In this document: one piece after another, positions 34,508 through 44,298 of the stretch
Numbering within the stretch: position 1 is the first letter of the stretch
Layout: each line of letters starts with the position of its first letter
Source of the DNA: Stachybotrys elegans
Taxonomy: Eukaryota; Ascomycota; Sordariomycetes; Hypocreales; Stachybotryaceae
NCBI GenBank assembly: GCA_020746835.1
Contig: JAGPNK010000009.1
Coordinates: forward strand, 1,674,001 to 1,738,000
Direction of reading: 5' to 3'
DNA: 64,000 nt
The notes under the pieces: model-generated
The model's database searches: none
The model's input: the letters and a program-made list of their open reading frames with translations, nothing else
What the model was told of the DNA's origin: nothing
Program-made: the position numbers and the translations under genes

Positions 34508-34771
34508 GCTGGCGTTGGCGTGGAGGGTAGTTGAAAGATGGTGATGGAGGTGAGGTTGAAGTAGCCAGTTTGTTGTCACCTTAGACCTTGGGGGGCACAG
34601 GCCCGCTACAGGCAATGAGCGCTGTAATTACAGTGGACAGACATCACCAACGCACATTTGATTTTCAGGCTCTCGACAATTTTCAACTTTTCATAACTTC
34701 TACATATCAACTCGTGCCGTCACATCGTTAAATGTACATCAAAACCATGACCTTGCCACCCGTCCGCACAG

Positions 34772-36295
34772 TTAGTATCTCGTCAGCGGCGGCGAGCCCT
34801 TGCAGGGCGGGAAGGAGAAGCGCGTCTCGACAAAGACCTTTTGCATGCTGTCCTCGCGCTTGTCGAACTTGTAGTAGACCTTGTCGAGGTCCTCGACGCG
34901 CACGCGGTGCGAGACCATCTGCAGCGGGTCCAGCTCGCCCTTCTGGATCATCTGCAGCAGCTCGTTCCAGTACTTGTGCACGGGGGCCTGGCCGTTGCCG
35001 ATGAGGCGGATGCCGCGCTCCATGAGCGAGCCGACGTTGAAGTGGTTCGTCTTGAGTTGTCAGTATCAAGAGAGAGAGGGAGAGAGGACAGAAGCTTACA
35101 TATCCGACGTAGACGCCCGTGATGCCCACGCGGCCATAGTTGCGCACGCCCTCAATCATCTCGTTGAGGATCTCGCTCGTGTCCGTCTCGGCGCCGACGG
35201 CCATCTCGAGCCAGTGCAGCCAGCCCTTTGCGTACTCGCCGGCCGCGCACTCGAGGGCGACGTCGGGCCCGCGGTTGCCGCACAGCGCCTTGAGCCGGCT
35301 GACGACCGTCTCCTTGTTGGTGGCGCCGTGCGAGAGCGTCTTGAAGTCGACGTACTCGATCTTGTCGCGGTGCGCCGGCGACGCGCGCTTCCGCACAAAC
35401 GACAGCCGCGGCTCCGTGTCGACAAAGATGACCTTCCTGGCGCCCTCGCCAAACGCGAAGACGGACGCCATCTGCCCGATGGGGCCCGCGCCAAAGATGG
35501 CCACCTCGTCGTTGGGGTACACGGCCGTGTCCTTGACGGCGTTGTACGAGGTGGACAGGACATCCGAGAGGTAGAGGGCTAGGTACCTTTTGGTCAGCAT
35601 TGTGGCCTACGATACGAGGTGCAAGGTGACAAGGTGACGTACCCTTCTCGTCAGGCACATCGTTGGGGATCTCGAGCAGGTTGACGTCGCCCAGTGGCAC
35701 GCGCACATACTCGGCCTGGCCGCCGGCAAACCCGCCCGTAAAGTGCGAGTAGCCGAATATGCCCGCCGTGCGCCCGCCGTACATGCCCTTCTGCGTGCTG
35801 TTTGCGTTTGTCTTCTCGCACTGCGACGACAGCTTCTGCCGGCAGTAGAAGCACTCGCCGCAGGCAATCTGGAACGACGCCACGTAGCGCTTGCCAACCT
35901 TGACGCGGTGGACGGCCGGGCCGACCTGCTCGACGACGCCGCAGAACTCGTGGCCCAGGATGTCGCCCTTGGACAGTTGCACGACGACGCCATGGAGGAG
36001 ATGCAGGTCTGAGCCGCAGACGGTGCTGCCCGTGACCTTGAGGATGACGTCGCCATCCTCGAGGATCTTGGGCTTGGGGACGTCGGCTGTACATGTCAGC
36101 GGATTTTGTCTCGTGTTGATGGAAAAGCATGTGCTCACACATCTCGACCTTGTTCTTGCCCTGCCAGGTGAGGGCCTTCATGGTCTCGCTGCTGTCACCC
36201 ACCCCGGAGTAGTTGGACACATCCTGCTCTATGATTGCGTTGTCATCGTGGCCAATAGCCTTTTCGGCCGCGTATGCTGCTCGTGAAGTTGCCAT
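34772..36295 (-). CDS. Zinc-dependent alcohol / formaldehyde-type dehydrogenase (MDR family)
   Basis: NAD(P)-dependent medium-chain dehydrogenase, 452 aa from four exons (36295-36139, 36086-35643, 35578-35100, 35050-34772). Catalytic zinc ligands are in TVCGSDLHLLHG and ILGHEFCGVV. The structural zinc lobe is CGECFYCRQKLSSQC. The Rossmann motif is AIFGAGPIGQMA. The GYSHFTGGFAGGQAEYVRVP region and a long N-terminal extension match the glutathione-independent formaldehyde-dehydrogenase-like subgroup rather than classical ADH1. The physiological substrate (formaldehyde, another aldehyde or a secondary alcohol) cannot be told. The first 40 or so residues lack a clear targeting signal, so cytosolic location is likely. 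Confidence 0.87.
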
Positions 36296-37545
36296 GTTTG
36301 CTGTTTTGGAATCGTACCTGTCCAAAAGCAAACCGACCCTTTCCCAGAAGCGCGGCGCGGGCTATATATCACCTTCCCTCGTCACCCCGCATGTATTGGC
36401 ACATCCATGACGATTTGCTTCCCTCACTCTGACTGGAGCATGACAAGGTTGCTCCAGTGCTGTGGATGGTGTTGTCGACGTCATGGATCTGGATCCGATC
36501 TGGATCCGCCCGCCTCCATGTCAACTCAGCCAGCAGAGCGTTTGAGTGAAATAAAATCTCATGATATACATGTGATGCAACGTGCGCGATACGGGCACTC
36601 TTGCGCAGGACACGAGGTTTGGCTGTGACTGGCCTGTCGGCACCGGCGTCCGGACAAGCTGCGAAGTGGTGGGTTGAGCCGGCGGTGCTTGTGCACATTT
36701 GGGACGGCCAAGTTGGATCCCAAGCTCGATCCCAAGCTACATGTGGTTAGCAAGACGAAGCCACGCTGCATCGAAGCGAAAAAGACGACGTAAGTTGTGC
36801 GCTCACACGTGGTCCCAGCCATTCGTTCATCAGCATCGGCTTCGAGAGGCCAGCGAGTACATACAGAGAAAGCAAGACGCATTCTTTTCACAATTTGTCA
36901 ACAGCTTTGGAAGCCTGTCAATGGCCTGCTGGGTACTCTATGTAACAGCCGTTTGATATGACACAAGTACTACCCGTTCGGGTTGACTTGCGAGATGACA
37001 GCAATCTCTCAACAAATACCTGTGTTGTTGTTAAGAGATACCAAATATGTAGGCAAGGCATTACAAGACTTTCATCAAAGTCCAGCATCTTGCCTCGACA
37101 GTGCACCGAGCCCAAGACTCAATGTCAAATCCCAAACCACGTGGCAATTTGCACCAATAATGACTGAGTACCGGGAATATGATCATTTGTGTCAAATGCG
37201 AACCATTTACATCCGCCCGCCTCGCCTCATCAACAATCCATCGACAACATTGATCAACACAGCAACCCCAGCTGCGAGTGCAGAAAACCTGGCTCGAATG
37301 CAAAATACAATCTCAACCCACCATCACATCATGGGCACCCGTTTCCCGCGTTTCCCAGTGTCCAGCCGGCCATGCTGTGCCATAGGTGACCGAGGCAGCC
37401 CCGCGTCAGCTGCATGATGCCACAAATGTTCAGCACCAATGTGCAGTATCCCGCCTCGTCTTCCGCCGTCCCAGCTCTCTTATGCGGCCTCGCTTGCTCT
37501 CGTTTACTTGCTTGCTTCTTCCTCATAGCAATCACTCGTGCCACC
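36296..37545. other. Intergenic, about 1.25 kb
   Basis: Divergent promoters of the dehydrogenase and the receptor-like gene. No supported ORF. An in-frame ATG at 37414 could extend the receptor-like gene by 44 residues. Confidence 0.5.
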
Positions 37546-38824
37546 ATGTACACACAGATTGCGCTCAGCACCATTGTATGTGCATCAGTGTTCACGGCCA
37601 TTTCCACTGTTGCTGTGGCCATGCACATCTACTCTCGCATCTGTCTGCGGTTGTCTTACAAGGTGGGAGAATGGATCGTCTTGACGGCGTATCTGGCGTC
37701 TCTGCTGCTCGTCGCCCAGACCATCTGGTGCGTCGTCTCTGAAAGTCGCGACGAGTCTCTCTCCCAGGTACACAGCCAGTTTTATTTCCTGGCAAAGGTG
37801 CATAAGTCATTTTCTTGCTCCTAAAGCTGCTCAGAGTATATCATGTGTCAAATTGAACCCGCTAACAGAACAAGTCCTTGCTCGCCAACCAAATCCTCTG
37901 GGCACTGGTGAATACATTGGTCAAGATTTCGGCGCTGTACTTCAAGCTGCAGATCCTGGGCGTCGCTCGCAAGATCTGGATTGCGGCGTGGACTCTCATC
38001 AGCCTCTCTATCGCATACGCAGTTGCCACCATCACAAGTCTCGGCATGTGCAGTCCGATACAAGCCGCCTGGGACCCAGCAGTATCCGGGACGTGCCGAG
38101 ACCAGAATGTTGCGTATGTTTGGATCGAATTTGCGGGAGCCGTTCTCGATATCCTCATCCTCATACTGCCTCTTCAGATGCTCATAAATCTTAAAATATC
38201 GAGGAAGAAAAAGATTGCGATCTCGCTGTTATTATCAGCTGGTGGCGTGTACGTGGACCCCTTCCGCTTGTTGGCGTAGGCTCATAAGAGTACAGAGTTA
38301 CTGTAGTCACCGTGTTGCGGATAGCAGCACTGGCCCAGATCAAAGGCCACGAATTCACCTACCACCAAGGCTACCTGGGCTTACTGACAGTCCTTGGTTC
38401 GTTTCTCGGGATAATCAGCTGCTGCACGGTAGGCATATCTATTGTGCTGAGGCGGATGGTTTCCTCTGGGACGTGCTTCAGCCCAGGTAAAGAAAGCTGT
38501 CCAGATCGATCCAACAAATCATCAGCACCACTAAAGGCTCCCCGTGATCTGGAGTCGAAGCTTTCCTCATGGTCAAGTGCGGAGAGCACCCCGGTCGACT
38601 ATAACGTTAGATATGATTCTTGGCCGGCCGAGGACAGGAGCCTGGCTGCGGTAATGTGGGATTTCCCGATTCTGTGTCTCAATGGGATAGAGATCAGTGA
38701 CTTCGAGGAGATCCTCTCTAACGATGAAGACGATGTCAAATCAATAGATGATACGTGGCAGAAAGTTTTGTGCCCAGGAGTGAAAGGGATGGAAATAGTT
38801 ATTTTGAGCATCCACATCGAATAG
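37546..38824 (+). CDS. Fungal-rhodopsin-domain (PTH11-like) membrane protein
   Basis: Seven-helix integral membrane protein of the Fung_rhodopsin family, often called PTH11-like. Three exons (37546-37797, 37869-38248, 38296-38824) give 386 aa. The start has a strong context (GCCACCATG). Visible helices include ALSTIVCASVFTAISTVAVA, GEWIVLTAYLASLLLVAQTIW, QILWALVNTLVKISALYF, IWIAAWTLISLSIAYAVAT, YVWIEFAGAVLDILILILP, IAISLLLSAGG and LLTVLGSFLGIISCCTVGI. The family loop CSPIQAAWDPAVSGTC with its conserved Cys pair is clear. The cytoplasmic tail is acidic and Ser-rich. Members have been proposed as surface receptors; ligand and coupling are unknown. Confidence 0.82.
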
Positions 38825-38903
38825 ACTAATGACAATAATACGTTTCATGCTTATCTGGATTGCGCATCCTAACTGAGAGCCCTGCAATGCCATGCGTGAT
38901 AGC

Positions 38904-41206
38904 CTAGATGACCGCGCTCGCCACAGAAGAAAAGATCCAGACAGCTGCGAGAATGCCGAGATTCGGGGGACAGAATCTGTTTGGTTAGTCGTATAACAAC
39001 GCAATAATGGGATGAAACTTACAAGTCGCCACTAAGGCCGATGAACCCAGCCCAGAAGACGCATTGCGCAACCCAAAGACACAGCATATTTGCTAACATG
39101 GCGATATAAAGCTTGGCCTGTGTTTTTCCGGCAACCCTTTCAACTGTTTCCTTGGGGGCAGTGTGCCATAAGTCGTGTTGCCCCTTCCCTGGCTATACAA
39201 TGGTGCTCTTTCTGGCGTTTTATCGTCCTCCCAGGCGTGGCCTATTCTTTGTCCCAGCCATGCCAAGGACTCTTCTCGTTGCCTGGCCAGCTCCTGGGCG
39301 ATCCTCTTCGTAGTGTGGCCCCTCCGGGCATCAAGCGAGTCGCTTTCACCAGAGCCGTCCAAGGTGCCCATGATATAAGCGGCTCGTACAATCTGGATGA
39401 ATGGCCAAGCGATGGCGAGAAGCCACAGATAGGTTCCAAAGTACATGAGTCTCGCCGACCCTCCCCTTTCAGTGTCGTCCAAACTACTGAAGAACAAGTT
39501 ATGCTGCTGAGCATAAGTAAAGGTAACGAGGATATAGTATGATGCGAAGCACTGCATGATTGTTTCAGACAAGAAGCATGACAGGGCGAGTGATAGACTC
39601 ATAACCCTAGGCTTTTGGAGGACGGCCGCCAGGATCGATAGCCAGCCGAGTCGGGGCAGAGTGCACCACAACAGCGCCAGCTGCATAGTAGGTATGTCTT
39701 CGTAGCCGGGGACTTGCTGGATACCGACTGCCGTGAGGTAGTAGGCAAGCAGTTGGAGGGCTGCATTGGCAATTCCAAGCAGGGGCCAAGATTCGACGGG
39801 CGACGAGGAGAGAAAGTCGAGAGAAAGTCGATGGATGGAACCTGACCTCTTGCCAAACAAGAGCGCGAGGAGCGTTGTCAAGTTGACCAGAGCGATACTT
39901 CCAAGCTTCCAAGTATTCGAAGCACATTGACCAGCTTCATTCGTGGGCAACAGAGACCACTCCCAGGGAATCATGTCGGAGACTGTAGGAGCAGCCAATG
40001 AACGCCAATCGTTAGGGAGACCGTGCCAATCCTCGACAGCGCCGCAGAGATCATGGAGCCAATTTACATAGTCGATGCGTGTCTCAAAGACGTGGCACGA
40101 ACCGCTGCAGGAGTTGAAGTTGATGTTGCGGCAGAAGCAGCTCCTATCAACCGCGCGTTGCACTTGGCAGTAGCCATCAGAGTCGACCGCGCACACGTCG
40201 GTTGCGCATTGGTTGGGCAGCTCGGTGATTTTGTCGGGCATGTCCTCGAGACAAGCCGGCCACTTCCACTCGCGGACTGAGATGAATCGGGAGTCCAGCA
40301 CCTTGAGCCTATCGGTCCACCAGTCTGGCAGGGAGGCCGATTCGCAGGTCGCATTCAGCCACAGGTGTTCCTTTGTCAGCTCGAGATCTTCCGACTCTAA
40401 GCACGGGTCCTCGAGCCAGTCTGTAGAGAAGGCATGGCAGAGGCATTCAATATCAAAGTAGCTGCTAGGCCAAATCAAAGAGCCGGTGAGGTCGTAGCCG
40501 ACAACTTCAGATGCCAGAGCTACCATGGAATGTTGAGACTCGCGGTATTCCCAAGGACGGGCCGCGTTTCCTATCACTTGGGTTGAGCTCACAAAGCTGC
40601 AAGATCCCACGACATGGCCAAAAGATTCCATTGAGCGGAACGAGGATGAGCCCTTCAGACACCATGGCGCTCGGGAAGCAGTATTGACATGCGTATATCC
40701 TTGGGGGAGAGAAGCTGAAGTAAGGTAGTCAAGTCCGGTACTGTCGCCAACCTCTCCTAGCCACATCCGACCGGTCGCGTGGCTGATCCAGTGGTATAGC
40801 TGCGCCTTTGCGAGCACTGATCTGCCGCAGTAGGGGAGATATTCTCGCACGACGGCCGGAGAGAACTCGGAGCTCAGACAGCTGAGCTCGGTGAGCCACT
40901 GGTGTCGGAAGCAGATGGCGCCAATGTTCCAGATGCAGCGCTTGCGAGTGCATTTGGTCAAGGTGTCGAGCCAGAGGGTCTGGTTTTGCTGCTCGATGCA
41001 CTGCGGCATGGGGTGCAGGTCTTCGGGGTTGACCCAGCCGTGGAAGTTCTTCGAGAGATGAATGTCGGATGTCGCAGGGGCAAGATCAAGAGTTTCTGGC
41101 ATGTTAGCATCGCCGGCAATGCAGCAAACAGGCCAGGCATACCATCTGATGCGGCTCCTCGACCAACTGCCGTCAGCAGAAGGCACAGCGCCGTCAAGGG
41201 CCTCAT
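38904..41206 (-). CDS. Cysteine-rich secretory-pathway membrane protein, with apparent frameshift near the C-terminus
   Basis: I do not recognise a named family. Exon 1 (41206-41143) encodes a signal peptide (MRPLTALCLLLTAVGRGAAS). A 47-nt intron leads to a long exon from 41095. About 420 residues of cysteine-rich ectodomain (CTRKRCIW, SCFCRNINFNSCSGSC) precede about five or six helices (NLTTLLALLF, LGIANAALQLLAYYL, LGWLSILAAVL, FLSETIMQCFASYYILVTF, GTYLWLLAIAWPFIQIV). The open frame stops at 39093. A further helix (AKLYIAMLANMLCLWVAQCVF, FWAGFIGLSGDL), a consensus intron (39022-38977) and a last exon (FCPPNLGILAAVWIFSS) sit in a different frame. The shift maps around the A5 run at 39123-39127 or to an unrecognised intron of about 62 nt. 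The last-exon end is uncertain by one base. Confidence 0.68.
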
Positions 41207-41690
41207 TTCGGGGAAGTCGAGACACTGATTGAAAAAGGCAACGAGTCGCGCGCAGGACCTCGCTGGCCTGAAGGAGTTTCGTTTGCGATGCTTTATAGTG
41301 TTTGAAGAAGAGGGGAAGGTTTATGAAGGATGACAATTACCTAGGCAAACCAACCAACAAGCGCTTCCTTATCATGAGGGCCTCAGTGGTAGGCCTCCAA
41401 GCCAATGGGCCAATCATCGTGCTGCTATCCGTGGCAGTGCATTTCAGCAGCCTCAAATGCGTTGGAGTGGCTTATGATGATATCAATTTATTTTATTTAA
41501 TTTTGAACCGGGGAAAAGATAATATATTTTTGGGTACACCCAAATAGGTACCATCCAGCTTATTCCCAGTCGATAACAGCCTCTACTTTAAACCCGAACT
41601 TTCTATCAAATCTCCGTATACCAAGTAAAGAGGACTGTTTTGGTTGGGAACACAATCACTCCGCGTTCAAAGCTCCGCAGACGATGCCCT
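41207..41690. other. Intergenic, about 0.5 kb
   Basis: AT-rich spacer with no supported gene; it contains the promoter of the cysteine-rich membrane protein. Confidence 0.5.
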
Positions 41691-42278
41691 CTATTTCCCG
41701 TCCTTGTAGCCGAAAATCCCATGCGTTGGCGCATCCCGATGGGCCTGCGCAATGTCCACAGCATCGGGATGGATTAGATCCTTTTCCACGAGTCTGGTGA
41801 GGAATTCCATGGTCCATTCCTGGCATCGCTTGGTGTTGACCTGGCTGCGGTCAATAAACGTGAAGATGGTCGAAAAGGGCTCACTTACACCGTCAATGGG
41901 GGCTCGAACATCCTGTCCTCTTGGCGGCGGCCTGACTCGCGCAGCCTCTTCCTCGATGGTGCATCGGGGCTTGTCTCCATTGACGTGGTCCGTATTTTCC
42001 GGTTCAAAGACATTTCCTGCCTCGATAAATCCCAGGAAGACGAGTTCCCTGAGATCCCGCTGCTCCTTACATTCGTAGTTCCTCTCGATCTCGAGCGTGT
42101 AACCTGCGAGAAGTGGTTCTCCTACAACATTAATGATAGTGCCTTGGGTTGACATGGACCTGAAGTCTGAGCCGACATGTCTTCCTTCGAGACTGAGATT
42201 AGGTATGAAGATGGCAAAGTGAGTCCGCTGACTAGCGGTGTGGCGGTACTTGGCAAGGTAGACAGAGCGAGAAGACAT
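41691..42278 (-). CDS. Small conserved fungal protein of unknown function
   Basis: Single-exon gene, 195 aa, no signal peptide and no membrane helix. The opening VYLAKYRHTASQRTHFAIFIPN and the later segment VNTKRCQEWTMEFLTRLVEKDLI fit a pattern I associate with small ascomycete hypothetical proteins, in which a beta-rich start is followed by a Cys-x-x-Trp helix. I cannot assign a function. The middle (about 105-125) is charged and probably disordered. Codon usage resembles neighbouring accessory genes rather than the GC3-rich housekeeping block. Confidence 0.6.
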   Translation of the reverse strand: MSSRSVYLAKYRHTASQRTHFAIFIPNLSLEGRHVGSDFRSMSTQGTIINVVGEPLLAGYTLEIERNYECKEQRDLRELVFLGFIEAGNVFEPENTDHVNGDKPRCTIEEEAARVRPPPRGQDVRAPIDGVSEPFSTIFTFIDRSQVNTKRCQEWTMEFLTRLVEKDLIHPDAVDIAQAHRDAPTHGIFGYKDGK

Positions 42279-43040
42279 GATGACAGAAACTTGGGTATCT
42301 GACAGTGCGAGGATTCCTCATTCTCCGGCCGATAGTACAGATATCGGTGAATTCGAGAAGGGCTCACTCTGGCAATATGGATGAGAGAAGTTGGAATCGA
42401 AGATATAGGCACTAGAAAGGAACAGGTCTCGTCTTCTCCAATGGCTGCCTGCTAGGAAAGGGCGGATTGTTGGCGGGGCTTTAGGCACCAAAATCATGGG
42501 TCACGCTCGATACGTTTCTCGCAATTCTTGCCATATAATGTGCATAGAGAAGAAATAACAAGAGAAAGCGCCAATAGTCTACAAACAATAGTACCTGGCT
42601 ACTCTATTTCCTACAGAGCCTAAAAAGAGTCAGGCATCACGGAGGTTCTAGCATACGAGTACGGCCAGGATGTATACAGCCAGCAGACGTTGACGTTTGT
42701 TCTGCCGATGCTGGCCTCTGCAGACATACCATTTGGCCAATGTCAAGGCAGGATACTGGCGCGATGCAGGAGAAACTATGGGGTTATGTAGGGCCACGAC
42801 GCGAGGCAGCTGCTTAATACTGCGAATATACTGTCTCTTGCATTCGTGGACTTGAAAGAACACATCTTGAGCAGCACATGAGCATCGTGTCAGTCGACCC
42901 GTGGTGGTCAATTGAATCATAATAACCTGTCTGTATCGCTAACATAGACTAAACTGTGACCGCCTGATATCATATCAAACTGCAATTCAACAATATCGTA
43001 CATGACCCACGTATCGATGTCTCCCTCACTTGAGTCCTAT
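42279..43040. other. Intergenic, about 0.75 kb
   Basis: AT-rich; no supported gene or motif. Confidence 0.5.
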
Positions 43041-43661
43041 TTACCGGTAATGGTCGAATACACCCTCCTCCTCATCCTTCACCCAAGATTCAGCAAACAA
43101 GGGATAAGTCTGGTAGGCAAATTGCTCCTCGGCGAACCAGCCCCTCGCCAGCCCCTCTAGATGCGCCTTGACGGCCTCCATGTCGCCATTCTCGAGCCAC
43201 TCCCTGGACTCGAGCTCAAGCCACTGCCTCTGCAGCTTGAGGAGCTGCCTCACGAGCCTCAGCCCCAGGCGCCCACGCTCCGCCCGCCCGTAGTCGACGT
43301 TGCGGCGCAGCGCGTCGAGGAGGATCTCGCGCACGCGGATGGCGCAGTAGAGGCCCGAGAACTTGGCCCTGCTCTCGTCGACAAACGTGTCGAGGCGCCG
43401 CAGGTCGAGCGCCGGCATGCTCGCCCGCAGGAGCTCGTTGACGAGGTTCTGCGTGACCCGGAGCACCGGCCGCCGCCCATGCAGCGGGACGACTTGCAGC
43501 CACGCAGCCAGGTCCTCGAACTCGTTGACCTCGATGTGTGGCCAGTCTTTGTCGGCACGGCCGACGACGGGCCATAGATGAAAGGTGTGGTAAATCAGCG
43601 GAGGTGCATGCATTGTATTGGAGGAAAATGTTGAAATGGGAGGAGATGGTAGGTCATACAT
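43041..43661 (-). CDS. Hypothetical alpha-helical protein
   Basis: Single exon, 206 aa from the first ATG; the Met at residue 17 (43613) is an alternative start. There is no signal peptide. Most of the length is charged amphipathic helix (LDTFVDESRAKFSGLYCAIR, LRLVRQLLKLQRQWLELESR). A Trp-rich patch near the N-terminus (HLWPVVGRADKDWPHIEV) stands out. No domain is recognised. The high GC3 of the coding part against AT-rich flanks argues that it is a real gene. Confidence 0.6.
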   Translation of the reverse strand: MYDLPSPPISTFSSNTMHAPPLIYHTFHLWPVVGRADKDWPHIEVNEFEDLAAWLQVVPLHGRRPVLRVTQNLVNELLRASMPALDLRRLDTFVDESRAKFSGLYCAIRVREILLDALRRNVDYGRAERGRLGLRLVRQLLKLQRQWLELESREWLENGDMEAVKAHLEGLARGWFAEEQFAYQTYPLFAESWVKDEEEGVFDHYR

Positions 43662-44298
43662 TGGGGGCGTGTGAAATTGAATAGAGACACCATAGATGTT
43701 GGGGTTTGAGGCAAAACGAGGCTATGTGCAGACGCTGTACTTATACTCAAGGGCTTCGACACCTGGGATAAATCAAGGTGTGTCTACAGTCATTATCCAG
43801 AGTTCTTTGTACTCGTGTAATGTTTAACGAACAACCAGTGACAGCAACTTGAAAGATGAGACGCACATGAGTGGGTGTTCAGCAGGCTTTGTTGAACAGA
43901 TTTCGAACATCAGACATGTGATTGATTGTATACGTGCCACCAGGAGAACAAAGCACAGCGACAGCATCGAGTGGACAGATATAGTAGTGTGCTAGCAGTG
44001 ATTGCGGCTGGGACATGGCGAATTGTGGTAAGGGTAATAATCATTCAACAAATCTAGCATAATCATGGTATCGTAGGTGCTGCTTGCTATCGACTAATCT
44101 CAACATGCCTTCACTCGCGAGCCCGTTCTGTCCTGTTCCGAACCGAATCATTCCGCATCCATCATGGAGGGGGATTAGGTATTAAATCAGAAACACAAAA
44201 AACAAACCAAGAAAAAAAACAAGGGGGGTTCATCTCGTGTCCCATAAGAATCATATCCGTCGTCCCGTTATGTTTTTTCTCATTCATCTTTCATGGGC
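43662..44298. other. Intergenic, about 0.6 kb
   Basis: AT-rich spacer with an A-rich run near 44195-44222; no supported gene. Confidence 0.5.

Noticed and set aside
35140..35582. Plus-strand ORFs over the zinc dehydrogenase
   Set aside because: Antisense shadows of a gene with clear zinc-ligand and Rossmann motifs.
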